From contig FR884078.1 in NCBI GenBank assembly GCA_000435975.1, positions 1-5,577 on the forward strand: DNA of 5,577 nt, written 5' to 3'. The notes beneath the pieces are model-generated. The model was not told the origin of the DNA and searched no databases. It was given only the letters and a program-made list of their open reading frames with translations. The position numbers were made by a program, and so were the translations under genes. Positions 1 to 5,256 of this stretch are shown in pieces. This DNA comes from Oscillibacter sp. CAG:241 (GTDB taxonomy: Bacteria; Bacillota; Clostridia; Oscillospirales; Oscillospiraceae). Each line of letters opens with the position of its first letter. Within the stretch, counting starts at the first letter, position 1.

Positions 1-14
1 TATCCGTGATCTCC

Positions 15-47
15 GAATTTTGAACCCGAAAACGAAATTCAAAATTC
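15..47. repeat. 10-bp perfect inverted repeat just upstream of the first gene
   Basis: GAATTTTGAA at 15-24 is exactly repeated in inverse at 38-47, separated by 13 bases. In RNA it would form a hairpin ending four bases before the GGAG ribosome binding site at 51-54 of the next gene. There is no T-run after it, so it is not a standard intrinsic terminator. It could be an operator for a dimeric regulator, or a hairpin influencing translation start. The function is inference; the repeat itself is plain in the sequence. I see no convincing -35/-10 pair in bases 1-62, and any upstream gene has ended or is off the edge. Confidence 0.6.
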
Positions 48-62
48 AAAGGAGATTTTACT

Positions 63-563
63 ATGAGCTGGAATAACGGCTACGAAAGAAGAAAGTTTGA
101 GCAGGTGCAAAAAGCGCAGGCAAAGGAATACCGCAAATGCGGGATGAACGAGGAACAGATACAGGCGATGTACCTGCAAGATTTGCAGGAATACCGAAAT
201 AACCGTATTTACGCCATTCACATTCAATCCGTTGAGGAGCTTGAAAGTGACGGCGAGGAAAGCAGAAACGCTCTGCACAAAAAGTTCCTGCTTTCGATGA
301 CCTGCACGATGGATATGAGCGAGTGCGGTCGATATGGCTGGATCGACGAAATCGAAAACAATGCTCTATATTGTGCGATTTGCAAGCTCAACACAAATCA
401 GAAGGAGCTTCTGACTCTGCTGTATCGGGATGGATACACACTTTCAGAAGTCGCAGACCGGATATATCACACCTCTGTTGCGGCTGTTTCGCTCAGACTC
501 TCCCGCATACAAAAGCGAATCCGCCAATTTGTTGCGGAGAATGGAGGGCTGAGAAATGACTGA
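63..563 (+). CDS. sigma-70 region 4-like helix-turn-helix protein of a mobile element
   Basis: A 166-residue protein starting at ATG 63, with AAAGGAG at 48-54 eight bases upstream. The N-terminal half (about 1-75) is charged and probably helical, rich in Glu, Gln, Lys and Arg. Residues about 108-156 resemble sigma-70 region 4: 'LNTNQKELLTLLYRDGYTLS' then 'EVADRIYHTSVAAVSLRL' and a basic tail, the usual HTH pattern for -35 recognition. No region 2 (-10 binding and core-binding part) is visible and the protein is short, so it is more likely a sigma-like regulator than a working sigma factor. Such proteins are common in clostridial conjugative elements near the recombinase. Its stop overlaps the next gene by 8 bases, so translation is probably coupled. 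Its target promoter is unknown. The fold is fairly sure; the role in controlling element genes is inference. Confidence 0.8.
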   Translation: MSWNNGYERRKFEQVQKAQAKEYRKCGMNEEQIQAMYLQDLQEYRNNRIYAIHIQSVEELESDGEESRNALHKKFLLSMTCTMDMSECGRYGWIDEIENNALYCAICKLNTNQKELLTLLYRDGYTLSEVADRIYHTSVAAVSLRLSRIQKRIRQFVAENGGLRND

Positions 564-771
564 TTTCAAAAATCGCTCTCCTTACATGGAGCTTTGCCTG
601 TGCCGCAGATGTGCGGATGTCTACTTCAATGATCCTGCTTATTGGGTCGAGCGCTCAAATCCCATTCAAACGGTGCGGGAGCTTTGTGATGTGTGCAGCC
701 AATACCGTGGCTTTGACTATTCAATTTGGAAGAAGCCCTCGAATGTGCGATTGCCGAAATCGCATCGTTGA
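556..771 (+). CDS. small cysteine-rich, probably zinc-binding protein
   Basis: A 71-residue protein with ATG at 556 and a good GGAGGG site at 543-548, seven bases before the start. It overlaps the previous gene by 8 bases. I do not recognise a named family. It has a CxCxxC cluster (Cys14, Cys16, Cys19) and a CxxC pair (Cys44, Cys47) about 25 residues apart, the spacing expected of a small zinc ribbon or treble-clef fold. The stretch between them is aromatic ('DVYFNDPAYW'), and the tail after residue 57 is basic, which would suit nucleic-acid binding. No signal peptide or membrane segment is seen. Its position between a sigma-like regulator and the recombinase suggests a small regulator or accessory protein of the element. 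The zinc binding is inferred from cysteine spacing only. Confidence 0.75.
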   Translation: MTDFKNRSPYMELCLCRRCADVYFNDPAYWVERSNPIQTVRELCDVCSQYRGFDYSIWKKPSNVRLPKSHR

Positions 772-776
772 GGAGG
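771..776 (+). promoter_or_regulatory. ribosome binding site fixing the start at 786
   Basis: AGGAGG at 771-776 begins on the last base of the preceding stop codon and lies nine bases before ATG 786. It favours ATG 786 over the in-frame TTG at 726, which lies inside the preceding gene and lacks such a site. Confidence 0.75.
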
Positions 777-785
777 TGTCCGAAA

Positions 786-974
786 ATGAATATGATTAAG
801 GCAGATAAAGAAAACAATATTTTCGGTGCACTGAAACTCATTGAGCAGCTTTATCTTGACGGCGAAATCCCCGGCTATGTATTTAGGAATATCCTTCAGG
901 AATACAAGGATGATGTCTGCATTGCCGATTTCACCTGTTACAAAAAGGAAAAGCAGGAAGGTGAGGGTAAGTAA
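786..974 (+). CDS. small SHOCT-like protein coupled to the recombinase
   Basis: A 62-residue protein starting at ATG 786; ATG 792 is a possible second start. Residues about 11-42 ('NIFGALKLIEQLYLDGEIPG' and following) read as two short amphipathic helices split by a DGEIP turn, like the SHOCT (short C-terminal) domain pattern of Leu-hydrophobic-Gly-hydrophobic-Phe. The tail is charged, with Cys45 and Cys51. Its stop codon and the recombinase start share one base (TAATG), a classic coupling arrangement, so the two are probably made in linked amounts. That makes it a candidate partner of the recombinase, for instance a recombination directionality factor, but nothing in the sequence proves this. 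SHOCT domains are usually oligomerisation or protein-binding modules. The gene is well supported; the function is not. Confidence 0.75.
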   Translation: MNMIKADKENNIFGALKLIEQLYLDGEIPGYVFRNILQEYKDDVCIADFTCYKKEKQEGEGK

Positions 975-2719
975 TGTATGGATTAAATTCCGATTTTCAA
1001 AAGAGAGATGTTGCTATATACGCTCGTGTATCGACGGAGCACGAAGCACAGCTTTCAGCTCTCGGTAACCAGCTTGACTGGTATAAGCCAATTTTGGCGG
1101 CAAGACCTGACTGGACTCTGACCGCACAGTATATTGATGAGGGTATTACGGGAACATCGGCTGAGAAGCGTCCGCAGTTTATGAAAATGGTTGAGGATGC
1201 ACGGCAGAAGAAGTTCAACATGATTATTACCCGTGAGGTTTCCCGTTTTGCGAGAAACACGGTGGATACCCTTCAGTACACTCGGCTGTTGAAGGAATAC
1301 GGTGTTGAGGTGTTTTTCCTCAACGATAACATCAAAACCTTTGACGGCGACGGTGAACTGCGGCTTACGATAATGGCAACGCTTGCACAGGACGAGAGCC
1401 GCAAGACATCCATCCGTGTAAAAGCCGGACAGGAGACCTCTATGCAAAACGGTGTGTTCTACGGCAATGGGAATATCCTCGGATACGACCGCGTCGGCAA
1501 GGAGATGGTCATCAACCCCGAACAGGCAAAGACGGTGCGAATGATTTATGATATGTACCTGAGTGGAATGGGAGTAACAACCATCCAGTACGAGCTTGAG
1601 AAAGCTGGACGGCTGACGGCACTGGGAAAGGAACGGTGGTTTGCATCGTACATTTCGAAAATGCTTCGCAATTCCTTTTACTGCGGCATCATAACCTACC
1701 ACAAGGAATATACGCCTGATTTCCTAAAGCAGAAGAAAATCAAGAATTACGGTGATTTGGAGTATGTTCAGGTTCAAGGCACACACGAGCCAATCGTAAC
1801 CGTCGAGGAGTATGAGCAAGTACAAAAACTGATGGATGCTAAGTCGGCGGTTCTGAAAAACCATAACAAAGGAAAACGCAGAACAGGAAGAATGCAACAT
1901 ACCACTGTCTACGGACGGTTGATGATTTGCCAGTGCGGAAACAAATTCAACTTGCGGTTTCATTCCCGTGACGGACGGACAGACGGCGTTGATTACCAAT
2001 GCTACACATCGGTAAACCGGGGCAGCGTCGCCAAACGCCTGAACAAAGGCATCTCCATTGAGCATTCGTGTGAATCACCCTATATTCAGGGTTGGAAACT
2101 GGAAATGATGGCAGAGCAAGTCTTTGACCGGTACATCGAAAATGCAGACAAAGTAATGGACTTGTCCTATGCGATGCTCGAAAAGCACATTGCGGATCAG
2201 AAGGAATTGCCGGACAACACAGATGTTATCCAGCGCAAGCAAGGCGAAATCGAGAAGCTGATGAATAAGCGGACAAACCTGATCGAGATGAGAGCCGAGG
2301 GTGACATTGATAAGGAAATGTTTCGCTCAAAGAAGCAGGAGATCGAGGATCGTGTTGCAAAACTCACGGAGGAAATCAAAGGCTTGCAGCCTGAGAAGGA
2401 GCAGACAAGCAACGAGGACTATTCCGTCAAGCTCTTGGAACTGCGAGAGCGTTTGAAGGAGTACACCGGATTTGATTACTCGGTTATCCCAGAAAGCATT
2501 GTGGAGGCATTCATTGAGCGCATTTGGGTGTCAAAGGATGAGTTCCGTTGGTATCTGAGAACCGGAAACAATGCAGAGGGCGAATTTGACCCTGATGACC
2601 ACATCAAAATCGGCGCTTTTACGCTGACGATCGACGATGCAAAGAAGTATATCTACAGCTTTTCGACCCGCAGGAGAGTCTACAAGTGGGCGGACTTGAA
2701 TGTGAGCGTGTGGATATGA
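974..2719 (+). CDS. large serine recombinase (site-specific integrase of a mobile element)
   Basis: A 581-residue, apparently full-length large serine recombinase. The family cuts attachment sites through a phosphoserine intermediate to integrate and excise the element. The resolvase-type catalytic domain spans about residues 11-155. Its catalytic serine is Ser20 in 'YARVSTEHE' with Arg18, and the second motif 'REVSRFARN' gives Glu88, Arg91 and Arg94. The recombinase DNA-binding domain follows at about 165-290. The zinc ribbon at about 312-370 has Cys319, Cys321, Cys343 and Cys366; its first pair is CxC. A coiled coil at about 418-472 and a C-terminal domain to 581 complete the usual order. 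The start is ATG 974, one base overlapping the upstream stop, with a purine-rich GGTGAGG at 961-967 region upstream. GC is moderate, unlike the genes to its right. Relatives include the TndX/TnpX group of clostridial elements, but I do not claim orthology. Confidence 0.96.
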   Translation: MYGLNSDFQKRDVAIYARVSTEHEAQLSALGNQLDWYKPILAARPDWTLTAQYIDEGITGTSAEKRPQFMKMVEDARQKKFNMIITREVSRFARNTVDTLQYTRLLKEYGVEVFFLNDNIKTFDGDGELRLTIMATLAQDESRKTSIRVKAGQETSMQNGVFYGNGNILGYDRVGKEMVINPEQAKTVRMIYDMYLSGMGVTTIQYELEKAGRLTALGKERWFASYISKMLRNSFYCGIITYHKEYTPDFLKQKKIKNYGDLEYVQVQGTHEPIVTVEEYEQVQKLMDAKSAVLKNHNKGKRRTGRMQHTTVYGRLMICQCGNKFNLRFHSRDGRTDGVDYQCYTSVNRGSVAKRLNKGISIEHSCESPYIQGWKLEMMAEQVFDRYIENADKVMDLSYAMLEKHIADQKELPDNTDVIQRKQGEIEKLMNKRTNLIEMRAEGDIDKEMFRSKKQEIEDRVAKLTEEIKGLQPEKEQTSNEDYSVKLLELRERLKEYTGFDYSVIPESIVEAFIERIWVSKDEFRWYLRTGNNAEGEFDPDDHIKIGAFTLTIDDAKKYIYSFSTRRRVYKWADLNVSVWI

Positions 2720-2739
2720 AATGATTGGCGCTATGTACC

Positions 2740-2761
2740 GATGGCAGCACAGGCTGCCATC
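2740..2761. repeat. perfect 9-bp inverted repeat after the recombinase
   Basis: GATGGCAGC at 2740-2748 and GCTGCCATC at 2753-2761 are exact inverse copies around a 4-base loop, ACAG. It begins 20 bases after the recombinase stop and has no T-run. Two readings are possible: a 3' hairpin protecting or ending the recombinase message, or part of an attachment site, since large serine recombinases usually act on imperfect dyads close to their own gene. The window shows only one end of the element, so the exact junction cannot be set. Confidence 0.65.
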
Positions 2762-2789
2762 AAGGACCAGCAGTAAATGGTAAGTTGAC

Positions 2790-2804
2790 GCCTGCGGCGC
2801 AGGC
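2790..2804. repeat. short GC hairpin near the probable element end
   Basis: GCCTGC at 2790-2795 and GCAGGC at 2799-2804 form a 6-bp perfect stem with a 3-base loop, followed by AAAACG rather than T. It lies between the 9-bp inverted repeat and the strong terminator. It may be host or element sequence, and its function is unknown. Confidence 0.4.
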
Positions 2805-2818
2805 AAAACGACCGATAT

Positions 2819-2862
2819 AAAAAACGGCCGCACAGTTCACCTGAACTGCGCGGCCGTTTTTT
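2819..2862. terminator. bidirectional intrinsic terminator between convergent genes
   Basis: AAAACGGCCGC (2821-2831) pairs with GCGGCCGTTTT (2850-2860), and CAGTTCA (2833-2839) with TGAACTG (2842-2848), closing on a CC loop. The only mismatch is A2832 against C2849. The stem is flanked by six A and six T, so each strand gives a GC-rich hairpin with a U-tract. It lies 30 bases past the stop of the minus-strand MerR-type gene and about 100 past the recombinase stop. It most likely belongs to the host gene on the right and also shields it from element transcription. Confidence 0.93.
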
Positions 2863-2892
2863 CGCCGCCCGCCCTGGCTGAAGGCCGGCGCA

Positions 2893-4338
2893 TTATTTCC
2901 AAACGATTGCAAATTCCCCGGTGAACTGGCACGAATCCTCCACGGGGATCAGCATGGTATCCTCGCCCTCCCGGAGATAGCCCCAGCAGCTCACCCGGGC
3001 GGCGGTGTGGGTGCTCCCTGCGTCATAGGTAAGCCCCTGGTACCAGCTTTCGTTGACCAGCGCTATGATATCCCGTGCCCGGGGGTGCAGCAGCCGGCCG
3101 CCCTCCTGGGCCCCGGGTCCCGCCATCATGCACAGCAGCAGCGGGTGTATGTATGCATACCCGGCCCACACCACATCCGGGTCACCGACGGCCTGCATCC
3201 CGCCCTGGGCAGTGTAGCCGCACTGAAAGCGCACGGCGGTAATGTACCCGACCTCGTCCGTCTCAAAGGTCAGCGATTGGGGAAAGGCGTTCTTCCTGAA
3301 CCCCGGATAGCAGCCTGTCAGCATGTCCCGCACCCAGGTGCCGTCCTCCCGCAGCCGCAGAGGCGATTCCACCGCCTGGGCCATTTGATTGAAGTTCTCC
3401 GCAAACTCCGGAACCGTCAGCCGTCCCCGGTGGACAGGGATCATGGCACTCATCAGGCCGCACACTATGACCAGGATCAGCAGCCCGTGGGCTGCGGGCA
3501 GCAGCGCCCACCGCCAGCCGGGAATGTCCCGGCTCTGGCACAGCACCTCCCCCTCCCAGGGCAGCTTCAGTCCGTCCCGGCAGTCCTGATAGCTTTTTTT
3601 CAGCCGCCACAGCCGCACCACGGGAATCAGCAGCGCCATGCCGCATACCAGCGCCAGAGCCGTGTAGGCAAAGGCCTCACCCCACTCCGGCCGCCGCCCG
3701 TCGGGCTTTTCCACCGTCAGACCCAGCAGCCGCTTTCCCGGCGTGGTCCCCCACAGGTGCAGCAGCACCGGCTCCACCGCCAGCATCAGCAGCAGTGCGC
3801 CTATGGTGTTGAGCAGGGAGAACCCCTGCTGGCGGAACGATATGTGCCCTGCCAGCATTGCCAGCGCCGCCGCGCAGGAGCACAGGGCCAGGTCCAGATT
3901 CCGCGCCAGGAACCGCCGCCAGGGACATGGCTCCTGCCGGTCTGCCTGGGGCGCGGCGGGAGCCGCCTGGGCCGCCGTGTGCAGGGCCAGCCAGTATTTC
4001 TCCGGGTCCAGGCTGTCATAGCGGACCCGGTCCGCCTGCATGGCCCGGCATACGGCCTGGTCCCTCCGGGCCTGCTCCTCCCGGCGCTGGGCTATCCGGA
4101 TGCGCTCCTCTAAAACGTCGGCCAGGTCCAGCTCCCCGGCCTGCATGGCCCGGATCTCCTCAATGGGCACGTCCAGCCGCCGCAGCAGCCGGACGCGCAG
4201 CAGCGTGTCCAGATCCTCCTGGCTATAGTCCCGATAGCCGTTCCGGGCCCGGACCGGATGCACCAGCCCCTCCTGCTCATAATAGCGGATGTTGGCCCGG
4301 GACAGCCCGGTCCGTGTCTCGATGTCCTTGATATGCAT
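2893..4338 (-). CDS. membrane-anchored MerR-family regulator with RDD domain
   Basis: I place the start at ATG 4338, giving 481 residues; an upstream in-frame ATG at 4392 lies inside the promoter. Residues 1-70 are a canonical MerR winged helix ('MHIKDIETRTGLSRANIRYY', then 'NGYRDYSQEDLDTLLRVR'), binding DNA as a dimer. Residues about 70-105 form the charged dimerisation helix. A Pro/Ala/Gln-rich linker (about 122-138) leads to an RDD-type membrane domain: 'RRFLARNLD' at 141-149 and the hallmark 'GTTPGKRLLGLTV' at 197-209. Hydrophobic spans lie at about 148-164, 178-195, 222-240 and 276-298. The last 180 residues, with five cysteines, match no family I know; an even number of spans would keep them cytoplasmic. 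No classic MerR metal-binding cysteine arrangement is seen next to the DNA-binding domain. The inferred role is a one-component regulator held at the membrane. It has its own promoter and lies downstream of the exonuclease gene on the same strand. Confidence 0.9.
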   Translation of the reverse strand: MHIKDIETRTGLSRANIRYYEQEGLVHPVRARNGYRDYSQEDLDTLLRVRLLRRLDVPIEEIRAMQAGELDLADVLEERIRIAQRREEQARRDQAVCRAMQADRVRYDSLDPEKYWLALHTAAQAAPAAPQADRQEPCPWRRFLARNLDLALCSCAAALAMLAGHISFRQQGFSLLNTIGALLLMLAVEPVLLHLWGTTPGKRLLGLTVEKPDGRRPEWGEAFAYTALALVCGMALLIPVVRLWRLKKSYQDCRDGLKLPWEGEVLCQSRDIPGWRWALLPAAHGLLILVIVCGLMSAMIPVHRGRLTVPEFAENFNQMAQAVESPLRLREDGTWVRDMLTGCYPGFRKNAFPQSLTFETDEVGYITAVRFQCGYTAQGGMQAVGDPDVVWAGYAYIHPLLLCMMAGPGAQEGGRLLHPRARDIIALVNESWYQGLTYDAGSTHTAARVSCWGYLREGEDTMLIPVEDSCQFTGEFAIVWK

Positions 4339-4346
4339 GGCGCCGC

Positions 4347-4352
4347 CCTCCT
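4347..4352 (-). promoter_or_regulatory. ribosome binding site fixing the MerR-type gene start at 4338
   Basis: On the minus strand AGGAGG (within AAAAGGAGGG, 4346-4355) is eight bases before ATG 4338. Translation from there begins exactly at the MerR domain, so the 18 extra residues encoded upstream are not real protein. Confidence 0.85.
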
Positions 4353-4361
4353 TTTCTCCGC

Positions 4362-4393
4362 AGTATAAGGGGTAAAGGGACTTGACAGTCAAG
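4362..4393 (-). promoter_or_regulatory. MerR-type promoter with 19-bp spacer and dyad
   Basis: On the minus strand, -35 TTGACT (4387-4392) and -10 TATACT (4362-4367) are separated by 19 bases. This is the over-long spacer typical of MerR-controlled promoters, which the regulator untwists on activation. A perfect dyad CTTGAC-T-GTCAAG (4381-4393) overlaps the -35. A weaker AAG/CTT symmetry (4367-4383) lies near the middle of the spacer. Transcription would start near 4355, leaving a very short leader. Autoregulation by the encoded protein is the natural inference. Confidence 0.75.
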
Positions 4394-4400
4394 CTTTTTT

Positions 4401-5150
4401 TCAGGAAATCTCCAGCACCACCGGGCAGTGGTCGCTGCCGTACACCTCCGTGCGGATGGCGGCCTCCGTCACCCGGGGCAAAAGCCGCCGGGACACGATG
4501 AAATAGTCAATGCGCCACCCGGCGTTCTTTTCCCGGGCGTGGAACCGATAGCTCCACCAGGAATACGTGATCTCCTCCGGGTGCAGAGTCCGGAAGGTGT
4601 CGGCAAAGCCTGCTGCCAGCAGCTGCGTCAGCTTCTCCCGCTCCTGGTCGGAAAAGCCCGGGTTCATCCGGTTGGACCTGGGATTTTTCAGGTCCATCTC
4701 CTGGTGGGCCACGTTCAGGTCCCCGCAGTAGATCACGGGCTTTTTTCCGTCCAGCTCCAGCAGATATGCCCGCAGGTCATCCTCCCACTGCATCCGGTAG
4801 TCCAGCCGCTTCAGCCCGTCCTGACTGTTGGGGGTGTAGCAGCACACCAGATAAAATTCCGGATATTCCGCCGTGATGACCCGCCCCTCGTGGCGGTGGA
4901 CATCGTCCCCGAAGCCGTACACCACGGACAGGGGCTCCTCCTTGGTCAGCACCGCCGTGCCGGAATACCCCTTTTTGTCGGCGGAGTGGAAATACCGGTG
5001 ATACCCCTCCAGCTCGAACACCGCCTGCTCCGGCTGCAGCTTCGTCTCCTGCAGGCACACAATGTCCGGGTCCTCCTGCTTCACATATTCCAGAAAGCCC
5101 TTGGTCAGGCATGACCGCAGGCCGTTGACGTTCCAGCTTACCAGCTTCAT
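4401..5150 (-). CDS. xth: exodeoxyribonuclease III (AP endonuclease)
   Basis: A 249-residue protein of the ExoIII/ExoA family, close to the usual length of about 250. It is a cytoplasmic DNA repair enzyme that cleaves at abasic sites and removes 3' blocking groups, needing Mg2+. Visible active-site motifs in order are Asn7 in 'SWNVNGLRS', Glu35 in 'LQETK', Tyr105 in 'CCYTPNS', Asp144 and Asn146 in 'CGDLNVAH', Asp215 in 'WRIDYF', and Asp240-His241 in 'GSDHCPV'. All key residues are present. The start at ATG 5150 is supported by GGAGG at 5160-5164, nine bases upstream. It has its own promoter, and the next gene on the strand has another, so the two may be read together or apart. GC-rich codon use matches the neighbouring host gene. 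Identity is secure; the Gram-positive ortholog is often called exoA. Confidence 0.97.
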   Translation of the reverse strand: MKLVSWNVNGLRSCLTKGFLEYVKQEDPDIVCLQETKLQPEQAVFELEGYHRYFHSADKKGYSGTAVLTKEEPLSVVYGFGDDVHRHEGRVITAEYPEFYLVCCYTPNSQDGLKRLDYRMQWEDDLRAYLLELDGKKPVIYCGDLNVAHQEMDLKNPRSNRMNPGFSDQEREKLTQLLAAGFADTFRTLHPEEITYSWWSYRFHAREKNAGWRIDYFIVSRRLLPRVTEAAIRTEVYGSDHCPVVLEIS

Positions 5151-5176
5151 GGCCTTCTTCCTCCGTTTTTTCTTGT

Positions 5177-5205
5177 ATCATACCATAAACGGACCGATTT
5201 TCCAA
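5177..5205 (-). promoter_or_regulatory. sigma-A-type promoter of the exonuclease gene
   Basis: On the minus strand, TTGGAA (5200-5205) and TATGAT (5177-5182) are spaced by exactly 17 bases. The start point near 5170 is just upstream of the GGAGG site, giving a leader of about 20 bases. Confidence 0.7.
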
Positions 5206-5213
5206 GAAAATGA

Positions 5214-5242
5214 TTGACAAACCCTCCTGCGGGGGATAATAT
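5214..5242 (+). promoter_or_regulatory. sigma-A-type promoter of the T-box leader
   Basis: A perfect -35 TTGACA (5214-5219) is followed 17 bases later by TAATAT (5237-5242); nearby ATAATA with 16 bases is an alternative. Transcription would start near 5249, just before stem I of the T-box. It is divergent from the exonuclease promoter, with only eight bases between the two -35 boxes. Confidence 0.8.
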
Positions 5243-5256
5243 ATTCAGGTATCAAT

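Noticed and set aside
1..62. The tail of an upstream gene at the left edge
   Set aside because: Short frames end at 7-9, 21-23 and in the 70s, but nothing shows which, if any, is coding.
726..785. A longer start (TTG 726) for the SHOCT-like protein
   Set aside because: The extra 20 codons overlap the previous gene, and AGGAGG at 771-776 marks ATG 786.
1055..1702. A 215-codon minus-strand open frame
   Set aside because: It is antisense to the catalytic and DNA-binding domains of the recombinase, and its translation has no recognisable motif.
2785..2821. TTGACG followed by TATAAA, resembling a promoter
   Set aside because: The spacing is 25 bases, too long for sigma-A, and the segment runs straight into the terminator hairpin.
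3007..4113. A 368-codon plus-strand open frame
   Set aside because: It lies antisense to the MerR-RDD gene in GC-rich DNA, where stops are rare. Its translation is low-complexity (Pro, Gln, His, Arg) with no domain, while the minus strand shows clear motifs.
4339..4392. An 18-residue N-terminal extension of the MerR-type protein from ATG 4392
   Set aside because: That ATG overlaps the -35 and lies upstream of the predicted transcription start; the strong AGGAGG serves ATG 4338, where the MerR domain begins.
4428..5114. A 228-codon plus-strand open frame
   Set aside because: It is a shadow of exodeoxyribonuclease III, whose complete active site is on the minus strand.
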